From Panonychus citri (taxonomy: Eukaryota > Arthropoda > Arachnida > Trombidiformes > Tetranychidae), in contig NW_026515500.1 of NCBI RefSeq assembly GCF_014898815.1, forward strand, positions 434,001 through 498,000: 64,000 nucleotides of DNA. The letters run 5' to 3'. How positions within the stretch are numbered: position 1 is the first letter of the stretch; each line of letters begins with the position of its first letter. Of this stretch, positions 1-11,700 are shown in pieces. Position numbers and translations under genes: made by a program. The notes under the pieces are model-generated. The model ran no database searches. It saw only the letters and a list, made by a program, of their open reading frames with translations, and had not been told where the DNA came from.

Positions 1-1358
1 AAGAAGAAGACGATGAAGACGATGACGACGATGATGAAGAAGAAGAAGATGATGAAAACACTGAAGAAACAGAATCAGCAGTTTCTTTGACATCAGAACC
101 ATTAAATCCAACTAAAAATATCAATAACAATAACTCCAGTAGTAATAGTGGTGTTAGTAAAAAAATTAATACTCAATCAAGCTCAGGTCTAATAGTATCC
201 AATCCATGTATTGAGACACTTGATCCTGAAACAATTAAATTAGTCACTTCGGAAATCACTTCGATCCAGAAAATACTTTCAACTACTCACCACCAACGAC
301 CAAATGTAACAGATTCCTCTGGATCAGATTCTGATGCCAATAGAGATCCAGTTGTCTACCAGGATACATGTAAAACTTTAATTAATGACTCGACAACATC
401 AACCAATTTTAGATTATCACTGAAAAAACGTCAATCAATTACGTTAACTCATTATGGATCAAATTGGATAATTAAAGCAAAAAATTGGTTGACCACTACA
501 ATTAGACCTTATCAACGAATCCTATGGTAATCATCAAATGCCAATCTCTCTTCCTTATTGATCATTGACTTTTTGATGATTCCAGCTTATCAACAAAATC
601 GGATTAATTTAATTTTCTCTTTTTGGATTATTTATTTCTCTTTCTTATCTTGACAGGAATCAAATAACGGATACAACTCGTTTACTTGTGATGACAACAA
701 CTCTCCTGATTATGCTTTTCCTTTCTGCTTTGATCTTCTTATATAGAGTGGAACAAGTTCACAGTGAACTGTTATCATTACAACAAAACACAGAAACCAA
801 GTAAGTAGTTTGTTCAATCATGAAATCTTACAAAAAAAAGAGGAACAATTTACCCCAATTACTGAAGAGAAATCAAACTTGACAATCTTTCATGATTGTC
901 CATTAACTTGATACATTAACAACAATCAGAACAGCCTAAAGAATCAGCTGAATCTAATATCATGATCACATTTCCAATTTAACAAGTTGAATCAGTATTT
1001 ACCTGTATAAATGATACAATGTTACACTTTCTGTTAACTGTTATTTTCAATTAACTGATTGTCAAGTTTTTTTATTGGCAATTGATCAACCGAACATTTT
1101 ATTCAACTTTGTTTAACTTTTTATACTTTTTTATATTTTGTTGTTATTCACATTTAATTATTGATATTTTCGTTTCTCTCTCTCTTTCTATTCTTTAGTG
1201 ATTTTAATCAAGTGCAATCAAAGCAACTAGAATTACGCAAGGAAATCAAAAGACTCGTTAATTCATTGGAAGAGAAAACAGCTGAGTTGAGTTTATTAAA
1301 GGAGCGAATAGAGGAAATACTTAACTCATACAGTCATTTATCAACATGTTCAACATAA
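1..1358 (+). CDS. 3' part of a single-pass membrane protein with acidic region and coiled-coil tail
   Basis: Three exons join in frame: before base 1 to 526, 657-800 and 1199-1358, with donors GTAATC (527) and GTAAGT (801) and acceptors TGACAG (656) and TTTAG (1198). The reading frame is open from base 3, so the 5' part lies outside the window. The visible protein begins with an Asp/Glu-rich tract, continues through a Ser/Asn/Thr-rich low-complexity segment, then has one clear transmembrane helix in exon 2 (about 20 hydrophobic residues, LLVMTTTLLIMLFLSALIFL). Exon 3 encodes a short heptad-like coiled coil ending at TAA 1356-1358. The layout recalls C-termini of tail-region membrane proteins such as the GRAMD1/Aster group, but no diagnostic domain is visible, so I do not name it. 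The exon joins are seen directly; membrane anchoring is inferred. Confidence 0.72.
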
Positions 1359-2751
1359 TATGTCAACAATTTAAAATGAATTTGATAACTGTTCAATGTT
1401 ATTCAATTCACTGATCCGGTTGAAACATTTTTCTCTCTCTATCTTTTTCTTATTCTTTCTCAATATTCTCTCTACCTCTTTTTACATTAATATCACTCCC
1501 TCTCCCTTTCCTTCTCACTCAACGACTCAGGCGAATTGTAATCAATCTCTATCTCTCTTACTTTCTCCCTCTCTTTCAAATCTCTACTGACGGTTTTATT
1601 TTACAGATCTGAGAACATTATTTGTCTATATTATTATTATTATTATTATTACCAATCAATCTTTACTTGATTGTCAATCATCATGACAAAAAAAATGAAT
1701 GTTTTAACTCTGTCACTTCTGGAATCAACAAAACTACTCAAAGCCGAATGAACCAAAGACAAAAACAAATTATCGTGATTGTAACAAACTCTTCCTGATC
1801 ATCATCATCATCATCATCCTTCCAGATAAATCATCATCATGAAGATCAAAATTACTGACCATAGCAAATGAACTGTTTATATGAGTTCTCATCATAAAAT
1901 CGGACATCAATCATATACAAATCTGTTTCTTTTTTGCAACTAATCAAATAGGAAATCAAAAGAAACAACAACATCAACAACAAAACGAAATCAACGTAAC
2001 ATCCAATCAAAAATCCACAAAATTTTATTTGTTTATTTTATTAGGAAAATGATAATTTATTATAATTGATATAAATAGATATCTCATCATAGTGATAATC
2101 ACAATTAGATTAACAAATTACTCGTCATCTCTGCAAATTGACAGTGACACATAACCAATAAGTGTTGATTCAAACAATAGATTAACATCCTAACAATTCA
2201 CTACTTATGGATTTTAATTGCAATTATATAAACAAAGAAAGTTGTTGCATTGTGATGACAATCTAATTGAATCATTAGCACTTATTTATGATCAGGTTAT
2301 TAAGCAAATATCGTTTATCAATGTTACTAATTGTAAAAAGAAAACTTAACTTGCCTTAAGATGACGATGTTGTTTTTGTTAATTGTGATTTCACATTGGA
2401 AACATAATCATCATAATCATGTTACTTGAATTTAAATTCAATTTGAAACAAAAAATTTGATTGAACAATAATCGTATCAGTAAAAATTAACTCATACTGA
2501 TAACAATTAACTGTTTTGTTTTTGTTTTTAATTAAAATTAAATCACATGGATGATTTAAAATGAAAACAAAAATTATCTCCCATTTGAAGTTTATTTGTT
2601 GCAAATTGTTGATGGAAATGATTAACTAATTGGGTTATAAAGATGAGAATCAGATCAAAATTTTTGGATAATAACAATTAGAGAAAAGGAAATGATCAGT
2701 TGATCAATAACAATGGAGTCAATTGATCACCAGTTTTGTGGGAAATTGTTG
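1359..2751. other. Intergenic region, no gene seen
   Basis: This segment separates a + strand 3' end from a - strand 3' end (tail-to-tail). It holds a CT-rich stretch (about 1415-1590), an ATT run near 1620-1652 and an ATC run near 1798-1818. The short frames present are low-complexity and have no splice partners. I see no RNA gene. Confidence 0.6.
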
Positions 2752-3676
2752 CTACTCGGCGGGGGCAGATGACGGGACTGCGGTGGCCACTTTTGTGGGG
2801 AAAAAGTGAGGCATCAGCTTTCGGTAGGCTTCGATGTCCGCTTCCATGAAGAGACAGAAAATGATTCGGTCTATCGATTGGACATAATCGACCTCCTTAT
2901 CCAGCCATTCACGAACAGCTCCTAATGCGACTTCAGCTGCTTTCTTATTAGGATATTGATAAACTCCAGTTGAGATACAAGGGAATGCGATACTTTTTAA
3001 ATTGTTACTCTTCATTAGTTCACAACAATTAGTGTAACAGCTTCGCAATAGATCAGGTTTCTCACCAATTGGTCCAACAGTGTGAATGATATCTAATCAG
3101 GAATAAGATTAATTATAACTAATCATGGATCTCATGATGTTTTTTCAACATGAAATGAGCTTACATTTAGCTGGTAATCTGTAACCACCGGTGATTTTTG
3201 CTTCTCCGGTGGGACAACCATTTAGTAGTTTACATTCACGTTTTAAAGAATCGATACCAGCGGCTTTATGAATGGCACCATCAACACCACCGCCACCGGC
3301 AAGTTTTTTGTTGGCCGCATTAACTATACAGTCAATTTCAAGAGTTGTTATATCGCCAATGAACAAGGAAACTCTGGATTAACATGAAAAACATTGAATA
3401 ACATGAGATACAAAAAGGTAAACAGATCGACTGATATTACTTGTTGTTGATATTTTCGTTGTATTTATATAGTTCATTTGATGGTTTAGAGATGTGATTT
3501 GCGAGTGCATACAATGTCCACGATGTGATGCTCGATAGTTCAACGAATTTACTTCCGCAAGAATAAATTTTCCTCTTCGATTGAAGATCCATTCGTAGGT
3601 ATCTGTCCTTTTCTTTGTTCACATCATCTTCTAAGGTTCTTCTTTGTCCATCGGTAAGTTCCATGTTTTCGCTCAT
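2752..3676 (-). CDS. MacroD-type macrodomain protein (ADP-ribosyl hydrolase)
   Basis: Three exons on the - strand: 3676-3441, 3373-3165 and 3092-2752, with phases that match and GT-AG introns (67 and 72 bp), giving 261 residues. ATG 3676 is chosen because the frame upstream offers only TTG. The core reads NAANKKLAGGGGVDGAIHKA, the MacroD signature that binds ADP-ribose, followed by KITGGYRLPAK, an IHTVGP strand and the late loop AFPCISTGVYQYP. These are the conserved ADP-ribose-binding elements of human MACROD1/2, enzymes that remove mono-ADP-ribose from protein side chains and hydrolyse O-acetyl-ADP-ribose. The N-terminal part (about 80 residues) is basic and helical, and I see no clear mitochondrial leader. 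The family is certain; which MacroD paralogue it is cannot be decided here. Confidence 0.93.
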
Positions 3677-4449
3677 CTTATTCAACCAATTGGACTAATT
3701 AACTTTACCAAATATCAATTAAACTAAATTAGAAAAGAAAAATTGACAAAAAAAAGAAAACTTAAATTAGAAAACTCTGTTTACAAACAAAGACTAAGAA
3801 TCGGAATCAACATCATGAGTCCATTAAAATAGTAACCTTGATGTGAAGATCAATCAACGAGGTGAGACCACGAGTTCAGGTCGACAATTTAATCTGATCA
3901 CAAGTAAATTTTCAACAATCAGGAAGGTAATAATTAAGAGTAAAACAATTACCTTGTTAAGAAAACAATTAAAAGGATAAACAAACAAACCAAAAATGTT
4001 GACTTGACACAAGAAATAAAAAAGATTATGATTAAATCGTTAATCCAATTTAAATCAGCTGCTGGATAAGATGGAGGTCAATTTAATCGCGATTAGTTTA
4101 TTTTAATGAGAGTTAAAGCTAATTATTAATAGATTTGTTGGAAAAGGGAAAATAATTTAGTGAAAATTAATCATAAACATTAACTATCCTTAGATTGGGA
4201 ATATATATTAAAATGAAAGAGTTGTAACCAAATTTGAATTAGAAAACTGGTTAAGACGTAATAGAAAATTTTGTTTAATCAGAAATTAGAAAATTAGTTT
4301 AATGATTAAGTCTAATTAGATATCGAATATGTGATTGATAGTTTTGTTTATTAGGTTTGCGTTTTTGTTTATAATACTTTAAGGAAATTGACACGTTGAA
4401 AGTGAGTTTGTTCAATTTAATTTTTGGAGTTGATTGTTGATTGTGATGG
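3677..4449. other. Intergenic region, no gene seen
   Basis: AT-rich spacer between the macrodomain gene start and the tyrosinase 3' end. It should contain the macrodomain gene promoter and the tyrosinase 3' UTR. No convincing open frame, splice pair or RNA gene is visible. Confidence 0.5.
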
Positions 4450-5875
4450 TTAATTAGATCGTAGTAATTTAAGGTTTCTACGTTCAACTAGAAATTTTCG
4501 GTGATTCATATCTTGGACAAAAGTTCGCACTTTGCGTTGAACTTCGAGGCCACGGGTCACATTGAAACCCATCTTTTCAAACCATTCGATTGGTAAATCC
4601 AATGGGATTGGTAAAGGACGATTAAGATTCATTGAAAGTGACCTGGTATTGGGGAAATCGTGATCAACATTTAACTCGTCATCTTCATCTTCATTTGTGG
4701 CTGAAAATTTGGGGAAATATTTTTTCAACAATTGTCGCGGTAATTTACGTAAACGGCTTTCCACTTTATTGGAAAGGTCGGACTTTTGATCGGCTATATC
4801 ATCGTAAGTGTAACATAAGGGTTCCTCTATCGTTCTGAGTATATCACCAACACGAATATTGTAATGGTCAAGACGAAAATTGGGTGAAATTGTTTCGATA
4901 TAACCACTTCTGGTCAATTGATTGCCATCGATGGCATCCAAATGATGAGGATGCGACAGTTGCCATTTAGCATAAATCCGATCAATATTAGCATGATGAA
5001 CGAAAAACAAAGCACTGTAAACAATAAAAGGACGAAAGTTGAATAATTAATTATTCTGATCGACAATCAGTAACTAGGGAAATGATTAACTTACTCTACA
5101 GGTGAATAATGTTTACTAAAGTCACCATAATTACCACCGACACCGTAGTGGATGGAATTGTGAAGTGTATGCTCAATATTTGCTCTGAAATCATCAAATG
5201 TTGATGAAGTTTGAATGAGTGAAGTGATGAAAGCGGGTGAATGCCAAGATTGAATAGTGTCACCACCGTTCCCCTGAAAGTCACGTTTCAAACAGGCACG
5301 TTGAGGATAATTGATTTTGATGGCAGAAAGGAAGCCGTTGGTGAGACAATAACCAGCGGCGGGATCACCATTACCACCGAAAGCTTCGGCTAGGAAAACT
5401 TCAGAACGATGAGGAGCAATGAAATCGGCAGCACCATCCTGATTAAAATCGAAAATAAAACTCATTAGAATTCAAAGAAAACTAATCAACTTTCAATCTA
5501 TTTTTCTTTTACATTTTTCCTTCTAATTACTTACCCAATATGGTAGAGTTAATTCTGGATTAATTGTTCGCATTTGTTTCTCAAAGTCCCAGAGAAAATA
5601 TCGATGCCAAACCAAGAATTGGGGTAATCGTGAATCGTAACGAAATTGTCGGCATGAATCGCGGCTAATTGATCGAAAATCCCTTTAGAATACATTTGAC
5701 GAAAAACCCGAATATATTCAGACCATTCTGATTTCGAAAGAGACAAGAAATTACGACGGATCTTTAGATCGTCACATTCACTTGCAACTCCAATAGTGCC
5801 AAACAAACAGGCCAAAAGAACGGCGATTGTAAGTTCAAAGTATTGATGAAACAATTGACTAATTGTTGGCTTCAT
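4450..5875 (-). CDS. Secreted tyrosinase (type-3 copper protein), one frame break
   Basis: Three exons on the - strand: 5875-5535, 5438-5095 and 5014-4450, with matching phases and GT-AG introns; about 416 residues if the frame break is ignored. ATG 5875 precedes a hydrophobic signal peptide (core LTIAVLLACLFGTIGVAS). Copper-A histidines lie around IHADN and in VWHRYFLWDFEK, and exon 2 opens with the Asp of the YWD motif. Copper-B shows LHNSIHYGVGG and FFVHHANIDRIYAKW, which are diagnostic of PF00264 tyrosinases. The frame shifts by one base at a G4 run (+ strand 5621-5624) just before VWHR, so the exon as given is broken. This may be a homopolymer error or a real null allele. The family oxidises monophenols and diphenols to quinones (melanin, cuticle or egg tanning). 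Most arthropods use hemocyanin-type phenoloxidases instead, so this family is unusual. Confidence 0.88.
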
Positions 5876-6196
5876 GTTGAGAGGAAATTTTAACAATCAC
5901 TAGAAAAAACAAATCAAAGATCAGGACGGACCTCGAATGGTCAAATGAACTTCTAAAGAGCAAAGTCAAAACTTTAAGTACTTTTCTTTTCTTCCTTGAC
6001 CAAAAGAGATTAACGACTAAACAGATTAGTCAAAGTCAGAAAATTTCTAATTTGATTGCAACAATTAAGAGGGAAAATTTTTACAAGATTAAAGATTGAG
6101 AAAAAAAATATTAATCACTTTAAAGTTAACATGATTGTGTCTGTTGATTGTTTATACATAATTTCATCGGCTAATCCATTTTACTTGGTGACATTT
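5876..6196. other. Spacer between tyrosinase and COQ6
   Basis: About 320 bp of AT-rich sequence between the COQ6 stop and the tyrosinase start, both on the - strand. It likely carries the tyrosinase promoter and the COQ6 3' UTR. No gene seen. Confidence 0.5.
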
Positions 6197-7883
6197 TCAC
6201 CTTGAATTTGCGAATCGGACTAATTCATTTTTGATTAAATTCAACTTATTAAATGCTGTGAATACATTTGATGGCAGGTAAGTGAAAAGGTCTTGCATTG
6301 TTTGGATAGCGGTCATCATGGGTATTAATTTCAACTGTCGTTGCCGTTCAACATTGTACAGAACTTGATTTAATTGTTCACAACTGTGTTGATTGTTTGA
6401 GAAAATATCTTCACCAATGGATAAACTATCGTGTAAATATTGTCCAAGAATCTCAGCATCACCAAGACCCAAATTCAATCCTTGACCAGCAAGTGGATGA
6501 ACCCGATGAGCAGAATCACCTGAGAGAATAAGGAGAAAATAATTTAAAATAGATTAACAACTAATCCAATTAAAATAGATTGTCATTTAAATGGGTTAAT
6601 AATTTACCAATAAGAATACACTTCTGTCTATCTCCACCCTTAATCTGTCCCACCATCGATGGGAGAGTTGTACCAAATTTAAGGGGAAACGATGCTCGTG
6701 AATTGGGCTCCAATGACATGACCTGAGGGGGATTAATTCTTGGAATAGTTGATGAACTATCTAAAGGTAAAATCTTTTCAATAATCGAATCAGTGGTTTG
6801 AGTGAGAAATGAAAGTATCGATTGATTGGCTTGTAAGGATTTCTCCAAGAAAAGAGCCTCATTTAGTGTATTGACAAAAGCTTCATCTGACATTTCCATT
6901 AATCCATTGACCTGATTCCTGGGAACACTCAACACAAACGAAGCGAAATTATTAGTTAATGGTAATAAAGCTAAGATGAACTTGTTATGAGGGACAAATC
7001 GCTGATAAGCGACATCATTTTCATCCAGATCACTTTCTTTAGATATTTGAACGGTTCCAACAATAGCTGATTGATTGAGATCCAAATTGAAATAGTTAAT
7101 TTCAGCTGATTGACGGACAAAAGAGTTGTAACCATCACATCCAATTAAGAGACTAGTGGTTATCCTTGATTCATCGGAAAGAGTTAACTCAACTGTTGTA
7201 TCTCCTGGTAGAGCTTCAATTCCAACCAATTTAGAATCAAATCTAATTGAATCTGATTGAATTCTATTTCTCAAAGCAGAAAGTATGATATCATTTTCAA
7301 CTACATAGCAAACATAGTCTTCATTAGTTAACTGAGAATCTTTGATTAAATTATCCATAAATGAGATCCTTTGAGGTGTAAATGTGATTCCTCGAGAATA
7401 TCGATTAGACCAAACATGCATTGATCGAGTTGGTTTGACAAAAGGTTCCAATAGATTCCAAACACCTAATTGAGTGAGATATCGTTTACTGGCAAGAGTT
7501 AGGGATGAGACACGATTAGTTAATATTCTCTCTTGATTAACCAATTCACCAAGATTTAGAGGTGACCTATTGGGTTGACTTTCTAAAAGTAAAACTGATC
7601 GATCGGCAAGAAATTTGGATGATTGAAGATGAAGGAGAAACGATAGACCAACAATTCCACCTCCGTTAATGACAATGTCATAATGAGGTAACCTTTCAAC
7701 CGACATTGAACTTACACTCAATGAATCAGAAGAAGATGGCGAGTTAATTGTATCATTTTTCACCGGTAATTGTTTCCCATTTGAAGATGATTCAACCAAA
7801 TTCTCAGTAGTTATCAATGTCCTACTAATCACTTGATAAGGTCCAACATTGACTTTGATTGAATTTCGAAGACAATTCAACAT
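6197..7883 (-). CDS. COQ6: Ubiquinone biosynthesis monooxygenase COQ6
   Basis: Two exons on the - strand, 7883-6608 and 6519-6197, joined in phase across an 88-bp intron (532 residues). ATG 7883 is used because the upstream in-frame codons offer only TTG. The protein has a basic N-terminus suitable as a mitochondrial leader, then the Rossmann FAD motif DIVINGGGIVGLSFLL. Further on it has the CDGYNSFVR loop and, spanning the splice, GDSAHRVHPLAGQGLNLGLGD, the FAD-binding GD motif of UbiH/COQ6 aromatic hydroxylases. COQ6 is a mitochondrial matrix flavoprotein that hydroxylates C5 of the coenzyme Q ring precursor. The gene is intact, unlike the neighbouring tyrosinase. Length is somewhat above the usual 460-480 residues because of a low-complexity Ser/Asn insert after the leader. 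Confidence 0.95.
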
Positions 7884-8713
7884 CTTTACCAATACAAATA
7901 TCGATTAAAACTCTTAAACACAATGATCACAAAACTATAATTTAGAAATTAATCCAATAAGATGAATATTTAGAAAAATTGGTCAACAATTAAAGAGGAA
8001 AAATTGATTAACAATTAATTACTTTTGTTCTTGGATCAATTTTCATTTTCAAGATAAGAAAACAAACTAACATGTGTTCACTTTGCGCGGTAAATTTGAT
8101 TTGGTTCGAAGAGAAAAATTAATTTAATTTTCTTCTCTTCGATTGTTATAATCAATTAAATTTAGTTTCCAGAAAACTTTCAATGTAAAACAATTTATTC
8201 TTGATAAATTATCGAATCATTTTCAATATTAACAGAAAAATAAAGGCTTCAATTCAGAGGAAAAGATTCACTGGTCACATGAGAAATTTGATTTTAATTG
8301 TACAAATTAATTAGTCTAAATCAAAGTATTGATTCCATTTTATTTGGTTCATAGAAAATAATAATAATAATTAATTCTTTACACAGTTGATTGATTTGAT
8401 TATAAATAAGGAAAGAGAAATGAAAAACATTACATGACAGAATTAGATGAATTATTAATATTACAAAAGAAATTAAAACTAATTTGAGAAAAACAATTAA
8501 AATGGTGGAAGAAAAATTAAAAATTAAGGTTAAGTTAATAATTAAATTGTAAACAAACAAATTGATCATTACGATCATTTCATTGAGAAAGTCTAATAAT
8601 AGTAATGTAATAGTTATAGTTATCAAATCAACACTTAAAGGATTAGTTGATTGAGTTGAGAATGGAAAACAAAAAATGTTAGTAATTAACATGTTGATTG
8701 ATTGATTGGTTGA
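7884..8713. other. Intergenic region between COQ6 and GPCR 3' end
   Basis: AT-rich non-coding segment holding the COQ6 promoter and the GPCR 3' UTR. The frame at 8321-8692 is low-complexity Ile/Leu/Asn/Phe translation of AT-rich DNA with no similarity I recognise, so I do not treat it as a gene. Confidence 0.5.
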
Positions 8714-11700
8714 TTATTTCTGTGAATATTTAAAACTTGCTCCATGTTGTTGATTAACATTGAACTGATCCTTACTCGAAGCGCCTCGGGCCAACATTTT
8801 CCTAAAGGCTGATTTAAAGTTGTCATTACAAAGAGCATAAAGAAAAGGGTTAATTGTTGAATTAAAGTAACCTAACCAAATGGCCATAGTGTGAATGAAA
8901 TGATTGATACATGAACAATAAGCTGTCACAATGAAGACAATTATATAAGGTAACCAGCAGATCATGAAAGCACCAAGAATAACACCTAATTGTCGAGCTG
9001 CTTTTTTCTCTTGTCGAAGTCGAGAAGATTCAACTCGTCTCATTACATTTCGATGACTTTGAAACGATGATGGAGATAATTGTGAAAAAGAACCATGAAC
9101 ATGAACATGATGAGAATCACCAGTTGATTGTTGATTAATTACATGATGATGATGATGATGATTGAAACTCGACCCATTCTTATGATTAACTGTTGGATTA
9201 TTATTATTATTATTGTAATCACTTGGGGAGATAAATTTATCTCCACTCGAAAAGGATGATTGAAACTTTGAACGACAATTCGATGTCCATTTTGATTTTG
9301 GACAATTACTTTTACCATTAACACTATTGGTCAATCCTTTTTTAATCTTTCTATTTGTGGTTAAATTGTTATTATTATTACTATTTTCTTTATAACCTAA
9401 TCCATTGGACGGTGAACAATCAGTTTCATCACAAGATATTGAACTGGACAAATGGACATCATTAGGTGATGATAATGATACATTAGTTGATGGAGATGAT
9501 GTTGATTTCCCTCGAGATCGATGGCACAATTTAGCTGCTTTACTCTTTAATCGGCCCATCATCATTTTAGAGGAAGAAGTTGATTGTTCATTATTAGAAT
9601 GATAATATTTACTATTATCATGAGAATCATTTTTACTACAAATTGTTATATTATTCATATTTGTGATAATATTACTGTTATTGTTGTTGGCGGTGATTGT
9701 ATTTGTGGTGTTGGTTGAGTTAACAGTTGATTGATTGTTGATACAATTGTTTGAAGGTTCAATGTATTCAACTTGAACATCAACATCTTTATAATCCTCT
9801 AATGAGTAAGCCCGATTACCTGCTTTAAGTACAATCAATTGTTTATAACGGTGAATATTATCATAATCTGTTAATCCATCTTGTTTAATTTCAATTGGTA
9901 TTTCTAGATCACAATTGGCCTCGGAAACAATTTCCTGAGTAAATGTATCACTTGATGAACATCGGTCAATATTTTGATTGGAAAGTTTTAAAAGTCCACT
10001 TGGTACCAATGAAGGTGAACAATCAACCGATGATGAGGATAAACCAACGTTAACCGAAGGACAACAAACGGATATAATTCGAGGGTCATTATTAGTAGTA
10101 CTTGTTGACCATTTGGTTCGTTTACTTGACCAAGTTTTCCGATAACTTTTACATCGATTACCAAAATGATGAATTGATTGTGGTGTTAAAGAAGATGATT
10201 GTCCATCATCTCTGGACATCGATAATCCCTCGCCCAGTCTACTTGCACTTGAAACACTACCTTTAATACCAGTAAGATGATGACCACCACCACCACCACC
10301 GCCATGGCTACTTGATGATCCGCCGATATCAAATTTACCTCGTCTCTTGATTTCCTTGTAAATCTTATAATAAAGTATCACCATAAGGGACATTGGAATT
10401 AAAAAATTAACCACCGATGTGGTTACCTTGAAAATTTTATCATCGGAAAATTCAGTCTCACAAACTGTCCCAACGTGCTTACGATTACCAAAATTGTACC
10501 AATGGTGCCAACCGATTATCGGTATAATCCAACAAGCGGCAAGTAACCAAACAACGACGATCATACCAAGAGCCCGTTTCTTGGTTCGTTTGCATAAATA
10601 TTTAAGTGGACTTTTAATTGACCAGTAACGGTCAAGACTAAGGATAAGCAGGTTAAATATTGAGGCAGTTGAAGCAGTATAATCAATGATTAACCAAAAT
10701 TGGCAAACAATTAAACCAAATATCCAATCACCGGTTAAAACGTAAGCAGATGAAATTGGCATCACAATTAAACCAACAATAAGATCAGCAATTGCCAAGC
10801 TTAATATGAACATATTACTAACCTGTAAGAAGAAGAAAAAAACCAAAATTAGATTAAACAATTAACATGATTAATTCAATTTTCTCACAACATTAACTCA
10901 GCTGATCGGTTGACCATGTGATCAACATTTTCCCTCACTAATTGTTTTCTTTGTTTCCTCTTCAAGTAACAACAACAAAGTAATTTATTAATAACAATTA
11001 ACTTCAATTCTCCTTCCATCAAAATAGTTAAACATTGTAATCGAGTTAAAATTAATTTTGATTAATAGAAAATTAGAAAAAATGATTCTAAAGAAAAGTA
11101 AACATTTAGAAAAAAAAGTGAAAAAAGAACAATTGAAATTGTGATTTTCCATTTTCTTTTCTTTTGTTATTATTGTTTGTCTGCTCTTTCCTCCAATCTT
11201 CTTGTTTCAATAATTAATTGTGATTCCATTGTTTCTTTAAAATTTCTCTGTGTAATCAAATTATCATCTAATGAACGATTCAATTTTCGTAAGTAAATTT
11301 AACAATCAACTAAATGGTAACAATTTGTATCAATTGGTAAATTTTCAATTCTCCATTTTTCTATAGACAATGTTAGGCCTAAGAGAATGTCAATTTATTT
11401 ATATTACTTATTGTTTCCAATGTGTTAATTTTGTTACAATCTTATTAACTAATGGTAATACTATTCTCTTTATCTTGTAGATTGATTCTAAAAAGCTAAT
11501 CAACTTCTCATCCATTCCAATTAAATGTAAATAAAACATTTAATTTAATCATTTTATCCATTAATTTGTTGGTACAAAACATAAATCCAGTGTCTTCTGT
11601 TACTAATTCAATTTCAATAACTGATTTCAAGCTATAATGTGACAATAATACTACCAGCCAATTAAATCAACCATAAATAATCCTGATCATAATCATCATC

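Noticed and set aside
3..1358. Naming the first gene GRAMD1/Aster
   Set aside because: Only a transmembrane helix and coiled coil are visible; the GRAM and VASt domains would be outside the window, so the name is not supported.
8321..8692. 123-residue ORF downstream of the GPCR
   Set aside because: Low-complexity Ile/Leu/Asn/Phe translation of AT-rich DNA, no splice sites or motif; probably 3' UTR.
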